The notes beneath the pieces were generated by a model. That model saw only the letters and a list, made by a program, of their open reading frames with translations. It was not told the DNA's origin and made no database searches. Positions 22,721 through 34,284 of a stretch of 64,000 nucleotides of DNA are shown here, piece by piece. The number at the start of each line of letters is the position of its first letter. Positions within the stretch are counted from its first letter, which is position 1. The stretch is from positions 1 through 64,000 of the forward strand of contig JAMWFC010000085.1 of assembly GCA_027475525.1 (NCBI GenBank). The letters are read 5' to 3'. The translations under genes were made by a program, and so were the position numbers. Source of the DNA: Macrolepiota albuminosa. Taxonomy: Eukaryota > Basidiomycota > Agaricomycetes > Agaricales > Agaricaceae.

Positions 22721-23581
22721 TTATATTGCAACGTGCCCTAAACATAACGAGAACACAAATACACAACGAGAGGGAAATTTAAAATAGTCTTCCATAGTTT
22801 GGGTGGGGAAATGGCCACGTTCACTCTTCCTCCTTGAGCCTTGCCCCATTGCTGGACAAGTGACTACTATTCGCCTCGGCGTCATCAACTGCCTCAAGCA
22901 GCTCCTGTTCGGCATCACCACTTCCATCCAATGTCTATTAGTAGCTCTTGCACTCGCAGCTTCTTCGCCTCCAAGGGCTACGAGCCCCTCAAACGCGGTG
23001 TCGACCTCGTCAGTGTCCTCGTCGGCATCTCCATCCGTGTCCACATCCATGACGGAGCCCAGTGACTGGGACGAATGCTTCGTGTTATGCTTGAGCAGGG
23101 AGGTCTTCTTGAACTTGCTCAACATGTCTACGGGAGTCGTGCGGCCGATGGTGGTGGGTGGGGCGGACACTGTTGTGGGAGTGTGAGCGGCTGGCTGTGC
23201 CACCACGAGGCAGGTCATCTTCGTCATGGAAGGCGGCAATGGAGGGACCAGGACTGCGTGGGGGGACGAGATGCACCATTGGGTTGGAGAGGCGACGGGT
23301 GGTGCAAGTTGTTGCAGGATGAAGAGATGCTCAGATGACTGGAGATTGTGGGGAGGGTGTCTGCGCGATGGACAGTGGGATGGGTCTGGGGACGGGGGAG
23401 ATGGGATATAGATGAGCTGATCCTGTTGCTGCTGCTTTTCGAGGGCTTCGTAAGTGCGACCTGGGGCGGGGATGAGGGCTGGGCTATCGGCGACTGGACA
23501 TTGCACGGTCAGAGTAGGATGTGTGGACAGATAGGAGGGAAAGAATATCTTGTAAATCTTCCTCGATGTCAAACCAGACAA
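22721..23581 (-). CDS. Hypothetical protein, low complexity
   Basis: A 286-codon minus-strand ORF. It is rich in Pro, Ser and Thr at the start, then has an acidic stretch (VDTDGDADEDTDEVD) and a basic C-terminal region (RRKSERGH). No domain is recognised. Its last 30 or so codons lie inside the 91-bp dispersed repeat also found at 19224-19314. It sits between hairpin repeats A and B, so it may be part of a mobile element rather than a host gene. It may also be a chance ORF. Confidence 0.3.
   Translation of the reverse strand: MSGLTSRKIYKIFFPSYLSTHPTLTVQCPVADSPALIPAPGRTYEALEKQQQQDQLIYIPSPPSPDPSHCPSRRHPPHNLQSSEHLFILQQLAPPVASPTQWCISSPHAVLVPPLPPSMTKMTCLVVAQPAAHTPTTVSAPPTTIGRTTPVDMLSKFKKTSLLKHNTKHSSQSLGSVMDVDTDGDADEDTDEVDTAFEGLVALGGEEAASARATNRHWMEVVMPNRSCLRQLMTPRRIVVTCPAMGQGSRRKSERGHFPTQTMEDYFKFPSRCVFVFSLCLGHVAI
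22741..22831. repeat. Dispersed repeat, copy 2 (about 91 bp)
   Basis: Near-identical to 19224-19314, same orientation. Confidence 0.9.
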
Positions 23582-23688
23582 GACTGGATAGTATAAACGT
23601 GGCTACTCACTTGTTTTCATTAATACAGCATTTAATTCTTCATTCGACATCCTGGGCTGTGTGACTACTGTGCGTTGATTTCAGTACC

Positions 23689-23795
23689 GGCACTCTGATT
23701 GTGAGTGCGAAGAGAGCTCGTGGCTGTGCTTGATCACTTTTGACGAGGGCTCTCAAGGAGCCCTCGTCAAAAGTGATCAAGTTCCCCACGCTCAT
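23689..23795. repeat. Long-hairpin repeat, copy B
   Basis: Starts with the imperfect palindrome GGCACTC...GTGAGTGC (23689-23709), then the shared spacer ending 'gtggctgtg', then a perfect 24-bp stem (23729-23752 and 23758-23781) with a 5-nt loop, then 'ttccccacgct' and AT-rich 'ataaataaat'. A second partial tail lies at 23834-23880. Confidence 0.95.
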
Positions 23796-24032
23796 AAATA
23801 AATAGATATTTTTATTGCCTATTTAGCCCTGATCAGTTTCCCCATGCTCATAAATAAATAGATATTTTTATTGCATATTTTTGCGAGGATAAGTTTGCTG
23901 AAGAGTGCAGAGAAATGGGGGGATGGAACCTTGGAATTTTGGTCAGAAAGGGAGACAAAATTGTATTCCTCCTAATACAACAAAGGTAACTAAATGAGGA
24001 GCACGGAATCTAGGAAAATAATACACCGTCGC

Positions 24033-24720
24033 TCATTTCGAGAATCTCTTGAACTTCCGTTTAAGCTCCGTTAATATTGGCCCAAGTCGGTACTTGAACA
24101 GTGTAATAATTTGCTGATTGTTCTCTGCCTGCACTGCCAGCTCCGTCGCAGTCGGCTTACAAGGTTCTAGGGGTGGCGCGATCGGCAGGTCCTCAAGCAC
24201 CCTCGGCTTCCTCTTGACACTGTTGGCAAAGTGATTCGGAGGTCGTCGAATATCCTGGACAAGAGGCTCAAAGAATTCGGTACGTTGCGATGCAGATGGA
24301 GAGGTAAGCTCAACACGATTGTCTTTCGTAAGGGAGAACCATGCTCTGACATCTGCTGGAAGTTCAGCATAGTTTCCATCGACGACAACCAATAGAAAGA
24401 TAGGATCTGTAGGAGGGAGTGTGTCCAGCATTGCGCGCACTGTAGATCGTGATGTTTCAGATACAGCGGCACACCAATTAAGTTATATATATGACCAAAG
24501 GTTGATGACGTTTGGCTTCGACGAAAAGAACAGTCTAAATCCGGGTCAGTTTGCGAAACCATGAATCAAAGTTACTCTGATGCAACCTACCCTAGTCGAG
24601 TCGCCCGTCAGAGTACCAAGCTACAGCGTCTGTATGTGATAGCCTTCCAGATGATGTAAGGCGGCGGCTTCAACGTATCCCTGGCCCATACCCATATGTC
24701 CATGGATGTTGATGCGGAGT
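24033..24720 (-). pseudogene. Yta7/ATAD2-like AAA ATPase fragment
   Basis: The minus strand reads HHLEGYHIQ, GTLTGDSTR, intron, LFVEAKRHQP, then in a shifted frame AVSETSRSTVRAMLDTLPPT then DPIFLLVVVDGNYAELPADV, RAWFSLTKDNRVELTSPSAS and FFEPLVQDIRRPPNHFANSV, ending LGPILTELKRKFKRFSK. This matches the second AAA module and following segment of bromodomain AAA ATPases (Yta7/ATAD2), chromatin-bound factors. A frame change at about 24465 and the loss of the first AAA module and bromodomain mark it as a remnant. It lies between hairpin copies B and C. Confidence 0.65.
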
Positions 24721-24815
24721 CGATATACAGGAAGTGTTTGCATTGCTAAAGAAATTTTCTAGTACTGATAACTGTAGTACCATTGAAGACATACATTGCA
24801 TAAGCATCTCTCTTT

Positions 24816-25240
24816 TCAATGCCCCCTCTTTTCCATTGGCAAGATGTGACCGATCACCGTCTTTACTCGTTCGAGGGCATCGTTAAGAAGCGGGGCAAAC
24901 TGGGGAGGAAGTGGCGTTGCAGACAAAGAAGGTGATCTCGCAAAGGAAGTCACAAGCTCTAGACCATCATGAGTCGTAAAATTTAAAGAATTGAATACAG
25001 ATTCACTCACTCTTTGACAGAGATCATCAAGTCCCTCAAGCTGACGCCGATTGTCTCCGGCTTCAACAGTAACCTGTCATTAGTCTTATAAATCTGAGGA
25101 TACCATCTTTGGATCGCATTGAGCGCAGCTTCCATGCAAAGTGTGCAGCAACACAGCGTTCCTCATCTCAGACAAGCGCGATAAGCCCTGCCCGAGATTC
25201 AGTACAATTGGAAGTCTTCGGAATACACATGACAGTAAGG
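24816..25240 (-). pseudogene. Unrecognised coding fragment
   Basis: The minus strand reads RLPIVLNLGQGLSRLSEMRN then AVLLHTLHGSCAQCDPKM, intron-like gap, VTVEAGDNRRQLEGLDDLCQ, then SVFNSLNFTTHDGLELVTSF and ALERVKTVIGHILPMEKRGH. It looks like helical coding sequence with an intron-sized interruption. The product is not recognised. It is bounded on the 5' side by hairpin copy C. Confidence 0.35.
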
Positions 25241-25287
25241 GAGATAGGAGACCCCACTTGCGGTGATGAGAGAAGAGTTTCAGTACC

Positions 25288-25395
25288 GGCACTCTGATTG
25301 TGAGTGCCAAGGGAGCTTGTGGCTGTGCTTGATCACTTTTGACGAGGGCTCTCAAGGAGCCCTCGTCAAAAGTGATCAAGTTCCCCACGCTACTA
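25288..25395. repeat. Long-hairpin repeat, copy C
   Basis: Almost identical to copy B over about 110 bp: palindrome at 25288-25308, perfect 24-bp stem at 25328-25351 and 25357-25380, then 'ttccccacgcta' and AT-rich DNA. The preceding 'tttcagtacc' is also shared with copy B. Confidence 0.95.
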
Positions 25396-26076
25396 AATAA
25401 ATAAATAAATGGATATTTTTATATTTTTCAACTATACTGGGTGCGACTGCATATGCTTCCACGGTCCTCACCCTCGTCAGTCAACCTGTACTACATCCAT
25501 GTACTTTACAACTTACGATCACAATTAGCATCCTCCTTCAAGTTCCTTTCCTCAGTCTCATGGCAAACCTTTAGGGTATAGGAAGAAACTAGGCAGCTAA
25601 AAACAAGTATAATTCTTTTTCTTTGTCCCGGCTTATACATCTTGCTAACCAGGATTATAGCAGGTCAATTTCTAAGGCTTTGGTGGGCATGAAAAAGGGA
25701 CTTGAAATATCGGTAGTAGATTTACACACAAATAACAGGCGTGAGATGTTAACCAACCACAGAGATGTGAATAATTACTCATGAGTATTGGCGATACCAG
25801 GTATACTATCACAACTAGAGTATATCGTTATGATTAAGATACGCAGTATGCAGTTCCCACTTGCTACCAGACACCTGCACAAAATTGCTGTCAAAATATC
25901 CAAACTATATATAAAACTTTTTGTATTGCCGCATGCACAAGAATTGTGTGCCGATGATGAGATAATTTGAATGTGCTTCTTTAACTGTAGATTGAGATGT
26001 GAGTTATCTCTGACTTCACACACTCAATATCATTGATTGCTGCTTTCCTTGACCTTGCTAAGATCTATCACTTTGA

Positions 26077-27774
26077 ATGTCAATGGAACGTTATCAAGAA
26101 GTTGGAGATCACTCAAAGAGTGTGTCATCAGAATTGAGACTTGATAAAGATGATGATTCCAAAAATGAACTGCAATCTATGCCCTCATCACATTTACACC
26201 TAGCTAACAAAGCCAAGGCCGCTGAAACTCAAATGAAACAGCCATTTTCCACACAGGTTCCAGTTATGACAGAATCTTCAACATTGATGGTAGGTCCACC
26301 ACTGGCATGCATCGATCGCAAAATTTATCATCAGCAACAAAGATTACTCGGGCTAGGCCAAAATCTACTCCTAGCATAGATACTCCATCTGAATCAGCCT
26401 TGCATGAGGATGGTCAGATTTTATCGTATACTCCGGAACGCAGGTTATCATCAGTGAAAGTAACAACGATTGACCAACCAACATTGATGGTAGGTCCATT
26501 ACTGGCATGCATCAATTGCAAAATTTATCAGCAGCAAAAGATTACTAGGGCTAGGCCAGAATCTACTCCTAGCATATATACTCCATCTGAATCAGCCTTG
26601 CATGAGGATGGTCAGATTTTATCGTACACTCCAGATCACAAGTTATCATCGGTGAAAGTAACAATGATTGACCAGCCTGGCACTTCTCAACATACTCTCC
26701 AAACTAGTCCTGATCCGCTACCTGAACAATCTACAAAACATCGAAAAATGTGTTCTAATCGATCGAGGCACTGGGAGGCTGAGCGGACAGTCATTGTCCA
26801 AATTCAGGACAGTGAATTTAAGCTCAATACAGCTAGATTGGAAAGAATGAGTGGATGGTTCAGAGATGCACTTTCCAATGGAAGCCAAATACTAGATTTG
26901 GATGAAACAGGAGTATCTCCTCGTGACTTTGAAATACTGCTTGAGTCTCTTGACAAGTTTGCGTAAGTATTATATATTATCTGCATTTTGAAAAAAGGCA
27001 AACTAATTGTTTTATAGGTTATTCATAATGGAACCACCTCCATTTCATGATATCATCGCCATTTTGCGAGTAGCGACTACTCTTCAATTTGAAAATGAAG
27101 CACAATGGGCAGCAGATCACATTATAGCAACATGGTCGCCCAGATTACAGGATGTCAAAATCAGGTTTCGGCCACGTGTTGTCGAGACAATTGTTGTGGC
27201 ACGTCAATATATGGCACATCATGGTAACCTGAATGTGGTTTTAAAACCAGCATTCTACGAGCTTGCACGAGGTGCTCTAACTTTAGATGGGATGTACCAG
27301 GAGGTTCAAAATGGAATGCTCACTATGGATGATCTACTGATGGTCGAGTCAGCCAAGAACAAGCTCACAAAGCGATGGATAGGAATCGCAAGTCTGCATG
27401 ACAAATTGAATCGCTTCCGACGTTGTGAAAATAGACGGTTTGAAGCATTCTTCTCTCAAACTGCCAGCGTTGCTCACAGAATTAAAAGTTATGAAGCAAA
27501 AGCACAAGGTGAAGTTATAGCACCTTGCATATCTACAGATCTCGTGAAATTGGAAATGGCACATATAAAGATAGTACATGAGTCGGGAATTATGGAACAA
27601 TTTTTCTGTGATCCAGTTTGTGGATTATATGCATTAGCTTATGCACCATGGTCAACCGAAGGATTGTGTCATGCCTGCGTAGAGGCAAGAAGGGCAGTCT
27701 GGCAGGCAGAGAGGGAGATGCTTTGGAACGAGATGGATATCTGGTTTGGCCTTGGTGGTGAGAATGAAATTTGA
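26077..27774 (+). CDS. BTB/POZ-type protein with duplicated exon-intron unit
   Basis: Exons are about 26077-26289, 26343-26489, 26541-26962 and 27018-27774 (introns 53, 51 and 55 nt), giving one open frame. A low-complexity start is followed by two copies of a 49-residue unit (ITRARPKSTPSIDTPSESAL and ITRARPESTPSIYTPSESAL), then RTVIVQIQDSEFKLNTARLE, DLDETGVSPRDFEILLESLD and HDIIAILRVATTLQFENEAQ, the pattern of the BTB-like proteins common in Agaricomycetes. The long C-terminal part has Cys/His residues (CDPVCG, CHACVEAR) that may bind metal. These proteins often form dimers and adaptors; the target is unknown. Upstream 25.4-26.07 kb is AT-rich with no gene seen. Confidence 0.7.
26281..26678 (+). 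repeat. 200-bp tandem duplication of intron plus exon
   Basis: Copy 1 (26281-26480) and copy 2 (26481-26678) each contain a complete intron (gtaggtcc...aag, 53 and 51 nt) and a 147-nt coding block. Divergence is moderate, so it is an older event than the 77-bp duplications. Confidence 0.85.
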
Positions 27775-28224
27775 TACGTATAAAGAATTGTAAATCAAAA
27801 GCTTATCTACTGTTATTGAAAAGACTGAAAAAAAATAAAAATATTCTAAGTCTCCGCTACCACAGATGTCAGTATCTTATCAGACTAGAAAGAATGAAAG
27901 GAGATGAACCGAATAAGAATGAATGAAAGATGTGAAGCTATAAGAATAATCTTTAACTCTGTTTAATGTAGCCAGAAGTAAATTGCTAGTGTCACACATA
28001 TGATGTGTGTTGTGAGAAGGGCTTTTATGCATAGGGCACAGTTGCGGTCAAGAAACTAATAAATACTTGTGAACATTTATAGATATTACTGCTTAGTGAA
28101 GAATTGCATCAAGAAGATTTAATATTCGACTGAGAAGTACAACTTGCTAACTGCATTAACCCTATTCATTATTTGCAGCAATAAAAACACTAAGAATCTT
28201 CAAAACCGTCGATATCTGAAAGTA

Positions 28225-28378
28225 ATCAAATAAGTATTATCTTTGTCAAAACTGTATGAGTGACTTGCCTCTTAGTTGAAGTGGACCACTAGGAAGCTGA
28301 TATCAAATAAGTATTATCTTTGTCAAAACTGTATGAGTGACTTGCCTCTTAGTTGAAGTGGACCACTAGGAAGCTGAT
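28225..28378. repeat. 77-bp tandem duplication
   Basis: Copy 1 is 28225-28301 and copy 2 is 28302-28378, identical over exactly 77 bp. It lies at the 3' end of the minus-strand gene below and disturbs its last exon/intron border. Confidence 0.95.
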
Positions 28379-29794
28379 TATCTTCACGGAGGCGAAAGTA
28401 TGCGTAAACAATCATTGAAAGGTTTGAAACTTCAAGATTCATCGGAAAAGGACCACACTTCAATAACCATATCTTGTAGCTATCCAGGTCAGAAAGATCG
28501 TCAGGTTGAAGCTGTAAAAAGTTGATAACAAGTTTGAAAAGTGCATCACAACGCCAGACAAAATATGCAACGCCTCGCCAAAAATCTTGATGCCAAAAAT
28601 CGCGACATTCTCGAGCTTGAGTTTGACCATGGGAATAGTTTTCAAAAGGCTGAGGACACCAGCAAGAATAACAAGCCCGGATACCAGATTTGGTTCGCAA
28701 ACCCCGCCGAAAGACTTTGTCGTAGTGAGTATATAATGCTCCTCCACCTCGAATAGGCAATGAGCATTTATAAAGCAAATGTTTCGAGTCGCCATCAGAA
28801 ATTTGAAGAACAGTGTGTGCGACGCAAAAATCGTCCATGAGTTCAACTCCAATTCGCATGTATTCTTTAAATTCTTCATAGTTTGAATGATTCGGTAGGA
28901 GAACGGCAGAAGGTATGTTCAAATTAGAGGGCTGAGAAGCTTGAAATAACAATAAGTTGGAGAAATAAGTAAAAATTTGTAATCTCACTGATCGCTTTGC
29001 TAAACATGGTATTTGAAGTAGAAGACGCAGGAGTAGGAGACAGCAGTTGACAAGATTTCAATTCAGATTGAATTACAGGTGAAGAAAGTGAATGCATCAA
29101 GTGGAGAGTTGGCGAATTCTGGAAAGGATCACTGTCGGTGCCTGTTCGGAGCTTTTTCAAAGAAGTAGACGGAGCAGAGTACACCAAAGATCCAGGTTGC
29201 TTGCGCTTTTCAAGGATGGACTTTGAAGGTATAGTGATAGATGGAGATATGAGGCCACCAGAACTAGAAGGCGTAGCAAGAATAGGAAAACAGTTGCGAT
29301 TATGAACTGGAAGTTGGTCTAGATAAACTGGTGAATTTGCAGGTGGCAGTGGGCTGAGCAAAATATCATATTGCTTTATCAAAAAGAATATTAAGAATAG
29401 CTAGAAGATTACAAAGAAAAAACTTACTTGTTGATGTGTCTCGCAAAAATGAATATAAAGTTCTCTAACTTCTCCTCGGAATGAGCAGTCAGATAAAGGG
29501 CAACAAAAGTCCAGTTCTTCTTCATCCATATTAATAATAAAAACTCGGCCTTTAAAAATGTAAGAAGAAGCTTGAGCTAAATTTTACTTACGCACCTAAT
29601 GCATTGAATACAATCTTGACTTGATCATTATGCACAGGCATATGTAAGAGTAATCGCTTTTGATTGTCAAAAAGTTGAGAGCAAACAGGACATATTGCAC
29701 TAAAGATAGTATTAGTACAAGTAGGCAATGAGCAAAAGTCTTTCTTACTAAACAGTTGTAGGGCAGACCATGAAAGTTGAGAAGCACGATTCAA
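28323..29794 (-). CDS. Zinc-finger-like protein of unknown function
   Basis: A multi-exon minus-strand gene. The first exon (from 29794) ends with a C2H2-like unit CPVCSQLFDNQKRLLLHMPV then H. A second exon at about 29430-29540 gives MDEEELDFCCPLSDCSFRGE then YIHFCETHQ. A long Ser/Pro-rich segment (29382-29000) follows. The last exon (28988-28323) has CYSCWCPQPF, then H/C-rich RECRDFWHQDFWRGVAYFVW, similar in style to the Cys/His tail of the helicase gene at 36.2 kb. No known family could be assigned. It is divergently paired with the gene at 29991 (about 200 bp apart), so a shared promoter is likely. Its 3' end carries a 77-bp duplication. Confidence 0.5.
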
Positions 29795-29990
29795 AGTTGC
29801 ATGACAGGTGCTTCTTGTCGCACACTATTTGTGATGTCATAAGCAATATACAAATTACTAGCTTTATTGTATTTTTTTCCAAGTTTTTTTAGAGTCAAAT
29901 AGACAGCATATATGTACATTTAGTTGCAGTAAAATTATTGCCCACTTTGTTTATTCAAGTATTTATTGTTTTGGGCGACAATTCTCATCA

Positions 29991-31465
29991 ATGTCCCACC
30001 ATCTTAATACTGAACATGAAGAAATCTTGCACTCTCTTCAAGTTGCCCTTGCTGCTGTTGGTGGTCTTGAACCTCTAGATCGACCTACAACTCCTCCCAG
30101 CCAAGTAGAATTTGCAAATACTTTGAAGTTGGCTCGCGAGTTTATCGGTCAAATGGAGTCTCAGATTTCTCTCTTGGCTGCAGTCTCTGAAGAGTTTTTG
30201 AATGGTGAACTAGAAGATGGTGGAGAAATAAGTAGAGGTAAGTGTTTCTGAATATTTTATATGCATATAGCTATACTTTATGTATAGAAAATCTTTTGGA
30301 TATTACTTTGGAATCGCATCATTCTGCAGAGTTCAATTCTGATGGGGAAGATTCAAACAATGGTGAAACTGTTCGTAAAAATGAGAAAGTAAGTTATTAC
30401 TAGATGAATTAGCAGTTGATATTTTGACTATTGGCAGGTCGTTGATTATAGACTTGGCAATATCTGGCCTGATTCATTTGGCTCTCGCTTTAGCATTGAA
30501 AGTCTTACTGCAAATTTAATTCGGCCTAAGAAGATGACTTTTTCTAAGCGAGAAGATGATGCACTTGCCCGTCTTTTGGTTGGTTATTATCCAAGCACAG
30601 TCGACTCACTGGTAACACTGATTAATATATGCATATATTTGAATACTTGACTGATTCTTTGGCAGAAATCATTATTGAAAGACGCTATGAATAATATGCC
30701 ACAATGGGAAATCATAGTTGAATTTGCTAAAGAGATTGATGCTGAGGAGAATGCCAATTATGCACTCCTTAGACGAGAAGAGGTAAGAAGACATAACACT
30801 AGCTTCTGCATTAATTATTAACCAAGTTTAAAGTTTTTGCATCAAAATCCTCAAGGAGAAAATCTTGTTTTATTTATCTGCTTTGTGTTTCGAACGATTC
30901 ACACACTCAAGTTTCAGCTAGCCTGGCAGGAACTTGCCCAGCAAGACAGATCAGATTACTTGGACGGCGCATTCAATTATCTTTGTCAAGAAGAAATTAA
31001 CAAGATGCGATTTCAAACTCCAGTAAACAAGCAAGAATCTCGCTGGAAAACAATGAGGAAAGCATTCGGTAAAGCTTATCAGCGCAAGACAACAACTCGC
31101 AACTACATCGTTCAACTATACAAAACGGTTCAGATTTTTATTATATTTATCTCTTGGCTTTGCCTTGATCACTACACTTTATGTTTCAGTTTGGAGCAGG
31201 AGTATTGCTGGATCTAACTTGGAGCACACCAAATGAGATGAAGACTGGCCGATCACATGAATTTGGTCCTCTTTTAACCAGATTTCTTCAACAACTCGAA
31301 AGCAAGATTGAAGAAGAAGAAAGATTTGATTCTCTAGCTGAATACTTGCAAGACGCACACAGCCGCTCATCCTTACTCTTGGAACAAATATTCGATGCGA
31401 TGGAACTACCTGAGATTTGGAATTACATTAATGACTTTTTAATTAGCAACCCACCGAATAACTGA
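29991..31465 (+). CDS. Unrecognised six-exon protein
   Basis: Clean exons at 29991-30237, 30288-30388, 30438-30611, 30666-30782, 30918-31127 and 31190-31465 give a continuous frame of about 374 residues. It reads MSHHLNTEHEEILHSLQVAL at the start, an acidic middle (EFNSDGEDSNNGETVRKNEK), then FSKREDDALARLLVGYYPST, LAWQELAQQDRSDYLDGAFN and KTMRKAFGKAYQRKTTTRN, ending IFDAMELPEIWNYINDFLIS. It is helical, has no signal peptide or membrane segment, and I recognise no domain. All introns are near 50 nt except the fifth, which fits expression. It shares an approximately 200-bp divergent spacer with the zinc-finger-like gene. Confidence 0.65.
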
Positions 31466-31959
31466 AAATGTACTAGAAATACAATTGTTCTACAAAGACA
31501 TGAACTAACAGTGTGTTTCCTCTGTTTTGAGAAGGACAATTCTCTCGGTATCTGTTGCATCAACAATTTCTTCAAATTTTGGCGTGAATAGAGGAGAAGT
31601 AGTCTTTGTAAGGATAGGGATCTATCACAGGCAATCACTAAGGATAATGAGCTGGCTGCAGGAAAGGAGAGTACTTGCTCTCAAACAATCCAAGGGCGAA
31701 TTGTATTTGGAGAATGCCTTTAAGTGTCATCGATTGAGTCGATGCTCACATTTCCGGCTCAAACTTGATCTTACACATGGTCAGTATCAGCTGGACTGAA
31801 GTCGACGAGGGTACGATACCTGAAAGAGTGAGAAAGGTGTATATTCCTGCGTTATTGGGGTGAATGAGAAGTGAATCAACCGGGACCGAGAGACAGCAAG
31901 AAGGGGTGCCGTGCGCGGACCACTCTGCGGACTACCAAGCGCAGTAAAATGCTTACATG

Positions 31960-33224
31960 TCACCGCAACATACGAAATCGCTAGCTCACCAGTATTCTTC
32001 CTCCTTCCAGTGGCAGACCTTCCCCAAAGTTCTCCTCGACCTGTCCCCAATGAAGCTCGCGCGAAAGATCGAGCACAGGTGCAAACGCGTGCACAATCAC
32101 AAGGCCTTCTACCTCATCAGAGGATATGCTGGGGACTTGAGATGCGAGAGGACGCCGCGAGGCCAATGGGAGAGGGGAATATTGTCCCGTTGCCGCGAAC
32201 CCACAGAGGCCTAGAGGAACATGAGACAGCGGTTGAAGTTTGAGAGGGAGAGCAGATCTTCGGATTGGAAGAGCGCAGGTATGCCAAATTGTTGTATTTT
32301 CCATCAAGTAATGCTGGCCAACGTTTATTGCACAGATGAGCTTTTTGCAGGGAGTGAGGTATCCTGCCCAGATGCTTCCGCCCTTGAGTCGCATTCATTT
32401 CTTCCTGTGTGAGTTCAATGTTTCGAGCACATCCCGAATCCCGTAAGTCTAACGTACAAGACCAGTTTCGTTGAAGACATGAGCGTTATCAAGAGGATCT
32501 GTGAGATTCATCCGTTTATTCATATCACATTGAATCCTGATATTACACAGCAAAAAAACGCATCTTATACTAACAGCAAAGGACAAAAGTACAGTCGAGA
32601 CCTTTTCCTCCACCGTCATCTGGGGTAATAAGTGAGTGACGCAGTCTTCTATCGAAGCGCTAGGGTATTTGTAGGTAGAAACAGAGCCATCTTTGTTCTT
32701 ATCATGCGCTTCAAGGCTGAAGTGTAAATTATCTCCCTGCACTGAAAGGGTTTTGGGCAGCGATAGCGTTTAAAAGTAATAAAGCGGCAGTGCTACCATG
32801 AGTGTGATCGTGCAGGAAATGACAAAAAAGGAGCAAAGTTATGATTAATATCAACTCCATTTATAATGAAATCTACGACTCACGCACTATTAGTTTCGGT
32901 GCACAGCGCGCACCAAATGGGGCTGAAAGATGAGTCTGAGCTGGACCTCTTAATGCGGCAGCCGGCAGGGGCAGTTAAAAAGGTACCATAGAAAGAACAG
33001 ATGGCTGGCTGGCTACATTATACGTGGCCGCGATGTTCCATGTGACTGGTGAGGGCGATCCGTCCGCTAAGCTCCGATATTCTTCCGCGAACTAAAGCAA
33101 AAGAATGAGAATGGAGTAATAAAAGGCGGTCATAAGAAGTTATCAAACCTGGCTGCTGGCTGCTGGCTGAGACTACGACGCCAAGGAAGATGGAGAAAAC
33201 GCAGAGTACAATGAATGTATTCAA
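31960..33224 (-). pseudogene. GH3 beta-glucosidase/xylosidase, decayed
   Basis: Secreted glycoside hydrolase family 3 enzymes release terminal sugars from glucans or xylans. The 5' end (33224) encodes a signal peptide, MNTFIVLCVFSIFLGVVVSA. The next coding piece (32742-32449) reads SASIEDCVTHLLPQMTVEEK, then QCDMNKRMNLTDPLDNAHVF and NETGLV. Further pieces are LMENTTI, GTIFPSPIGLAAS and EVEGLVIVHAFAPVLDLSRE, LHWGQVEENFGEG (32270-31990). Frame changes and stops (near 32450, 32300, 32200) and loss of everything after FGEG, including the catalytic Asp region, show it is not functional. Confidence 0.75.
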
Positions 33225-33229
33225 GAGTG

Positions 33230-34280
33230 CAGTTTAGCGGTAGTGGAGGGAAATAAGTGTTCCAGAGGAGCCGTGGCTGAGTTTTTCGAAACTCAGTTTT
33301 GCTGAACTTGTTCACGTGCTGCTGCCGGGTTCGGGTGGGCGCCGGCAGCGGCATAATGCTAGATTCTTCTCCTCGATCAAGTTGCAGCAAATGACACAAA
33401 GCAGGTCAATAAGTGCAGAAGCAGAAGGTGCCGGTTCGAAACAGTGATAGATAACCCGAGCCTCTCGAAAAGGAAGTCGACTTTGGCAAACGTTCGCCCC
33501 TAGATCGCAGTCGGATCACTCGCTAATGTGAAGTTAGTAGGGCAATCTACATCGAATGAGTCAGACATACCCAATCTTGTTTCGATTCGCGTTTGGTCCA
33601 TTTACCAGGAGGGAGCCTGTCGTCCTGGCAGTTTTCTTTTCCGTAGTGTTGAAACCAAACTAGGAAACTAATGAGGACTTTGTGCGACCAAGTCGAGGTA
33701 TGTCGAGAGAGTTCACCGTAGTTAATGGTCTGGCTTCTATAAAACACAAAGTCGGGGCATGGGTGAAGGCTTGAGACCGGCAGCCGCGGGCAGAAGATGT
33801 AAAACATTAGCAGAAATCTCAATGCATGTTTTGACGCACCGTAAGGTTTTCCCACTGCTTGTGCCTCTAGGCGCCCTTCAGACAGCCGTATCCTGCGCTA
33901 GCGAGTTGTGATTGAGAGACTCTGTGTCGGAGCAGGTCGAATGAAAGTCGTACTAAGTAACGAGGTTAGTACAGCGAATAAAAGGATTTAAATACTTACC
34001 AAGCTTCATGAGTACAATAGTAGGTGAGTCGGAAAGGGCTCGTAAGCGCGACGTTGTGGAGATTATCAAGTACTGACCTCTACGAGAAAGGATGCGCCGA
34101 ATGCAGGCTAGAGTGTGAGGATCGGTGGTTAGTAAAAAGAAAAATAACAATTAACCATAATAAACTTACATTGTCCCACGCGTGATGGCGTGGCACCTCG
34201 GCGGCATTGTCGAAGTCAAACGGGGAGGTCGTAAGGGCGCAGGAGCAAGGCAGAGTGCGGCCGGCGCGCGGCGGCACAAT
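33230..34280. other. No recognised gene; GC-rich degraded DNA
   Basis: Minus-strand ORFs at 33547-33855, 33953-34150 and 34080-34277 show no family that I recognise. No RNA gene or clear repeat was seen. Confidence 0.3.
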
Positions 34281-34284
34281 GTAG

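Noticed and set aside
22721..23581. Transposase from a KDZ-type element
   Set aside because: No catalytic or zinc-binding pattern is visible; the ORF is low-complexity.
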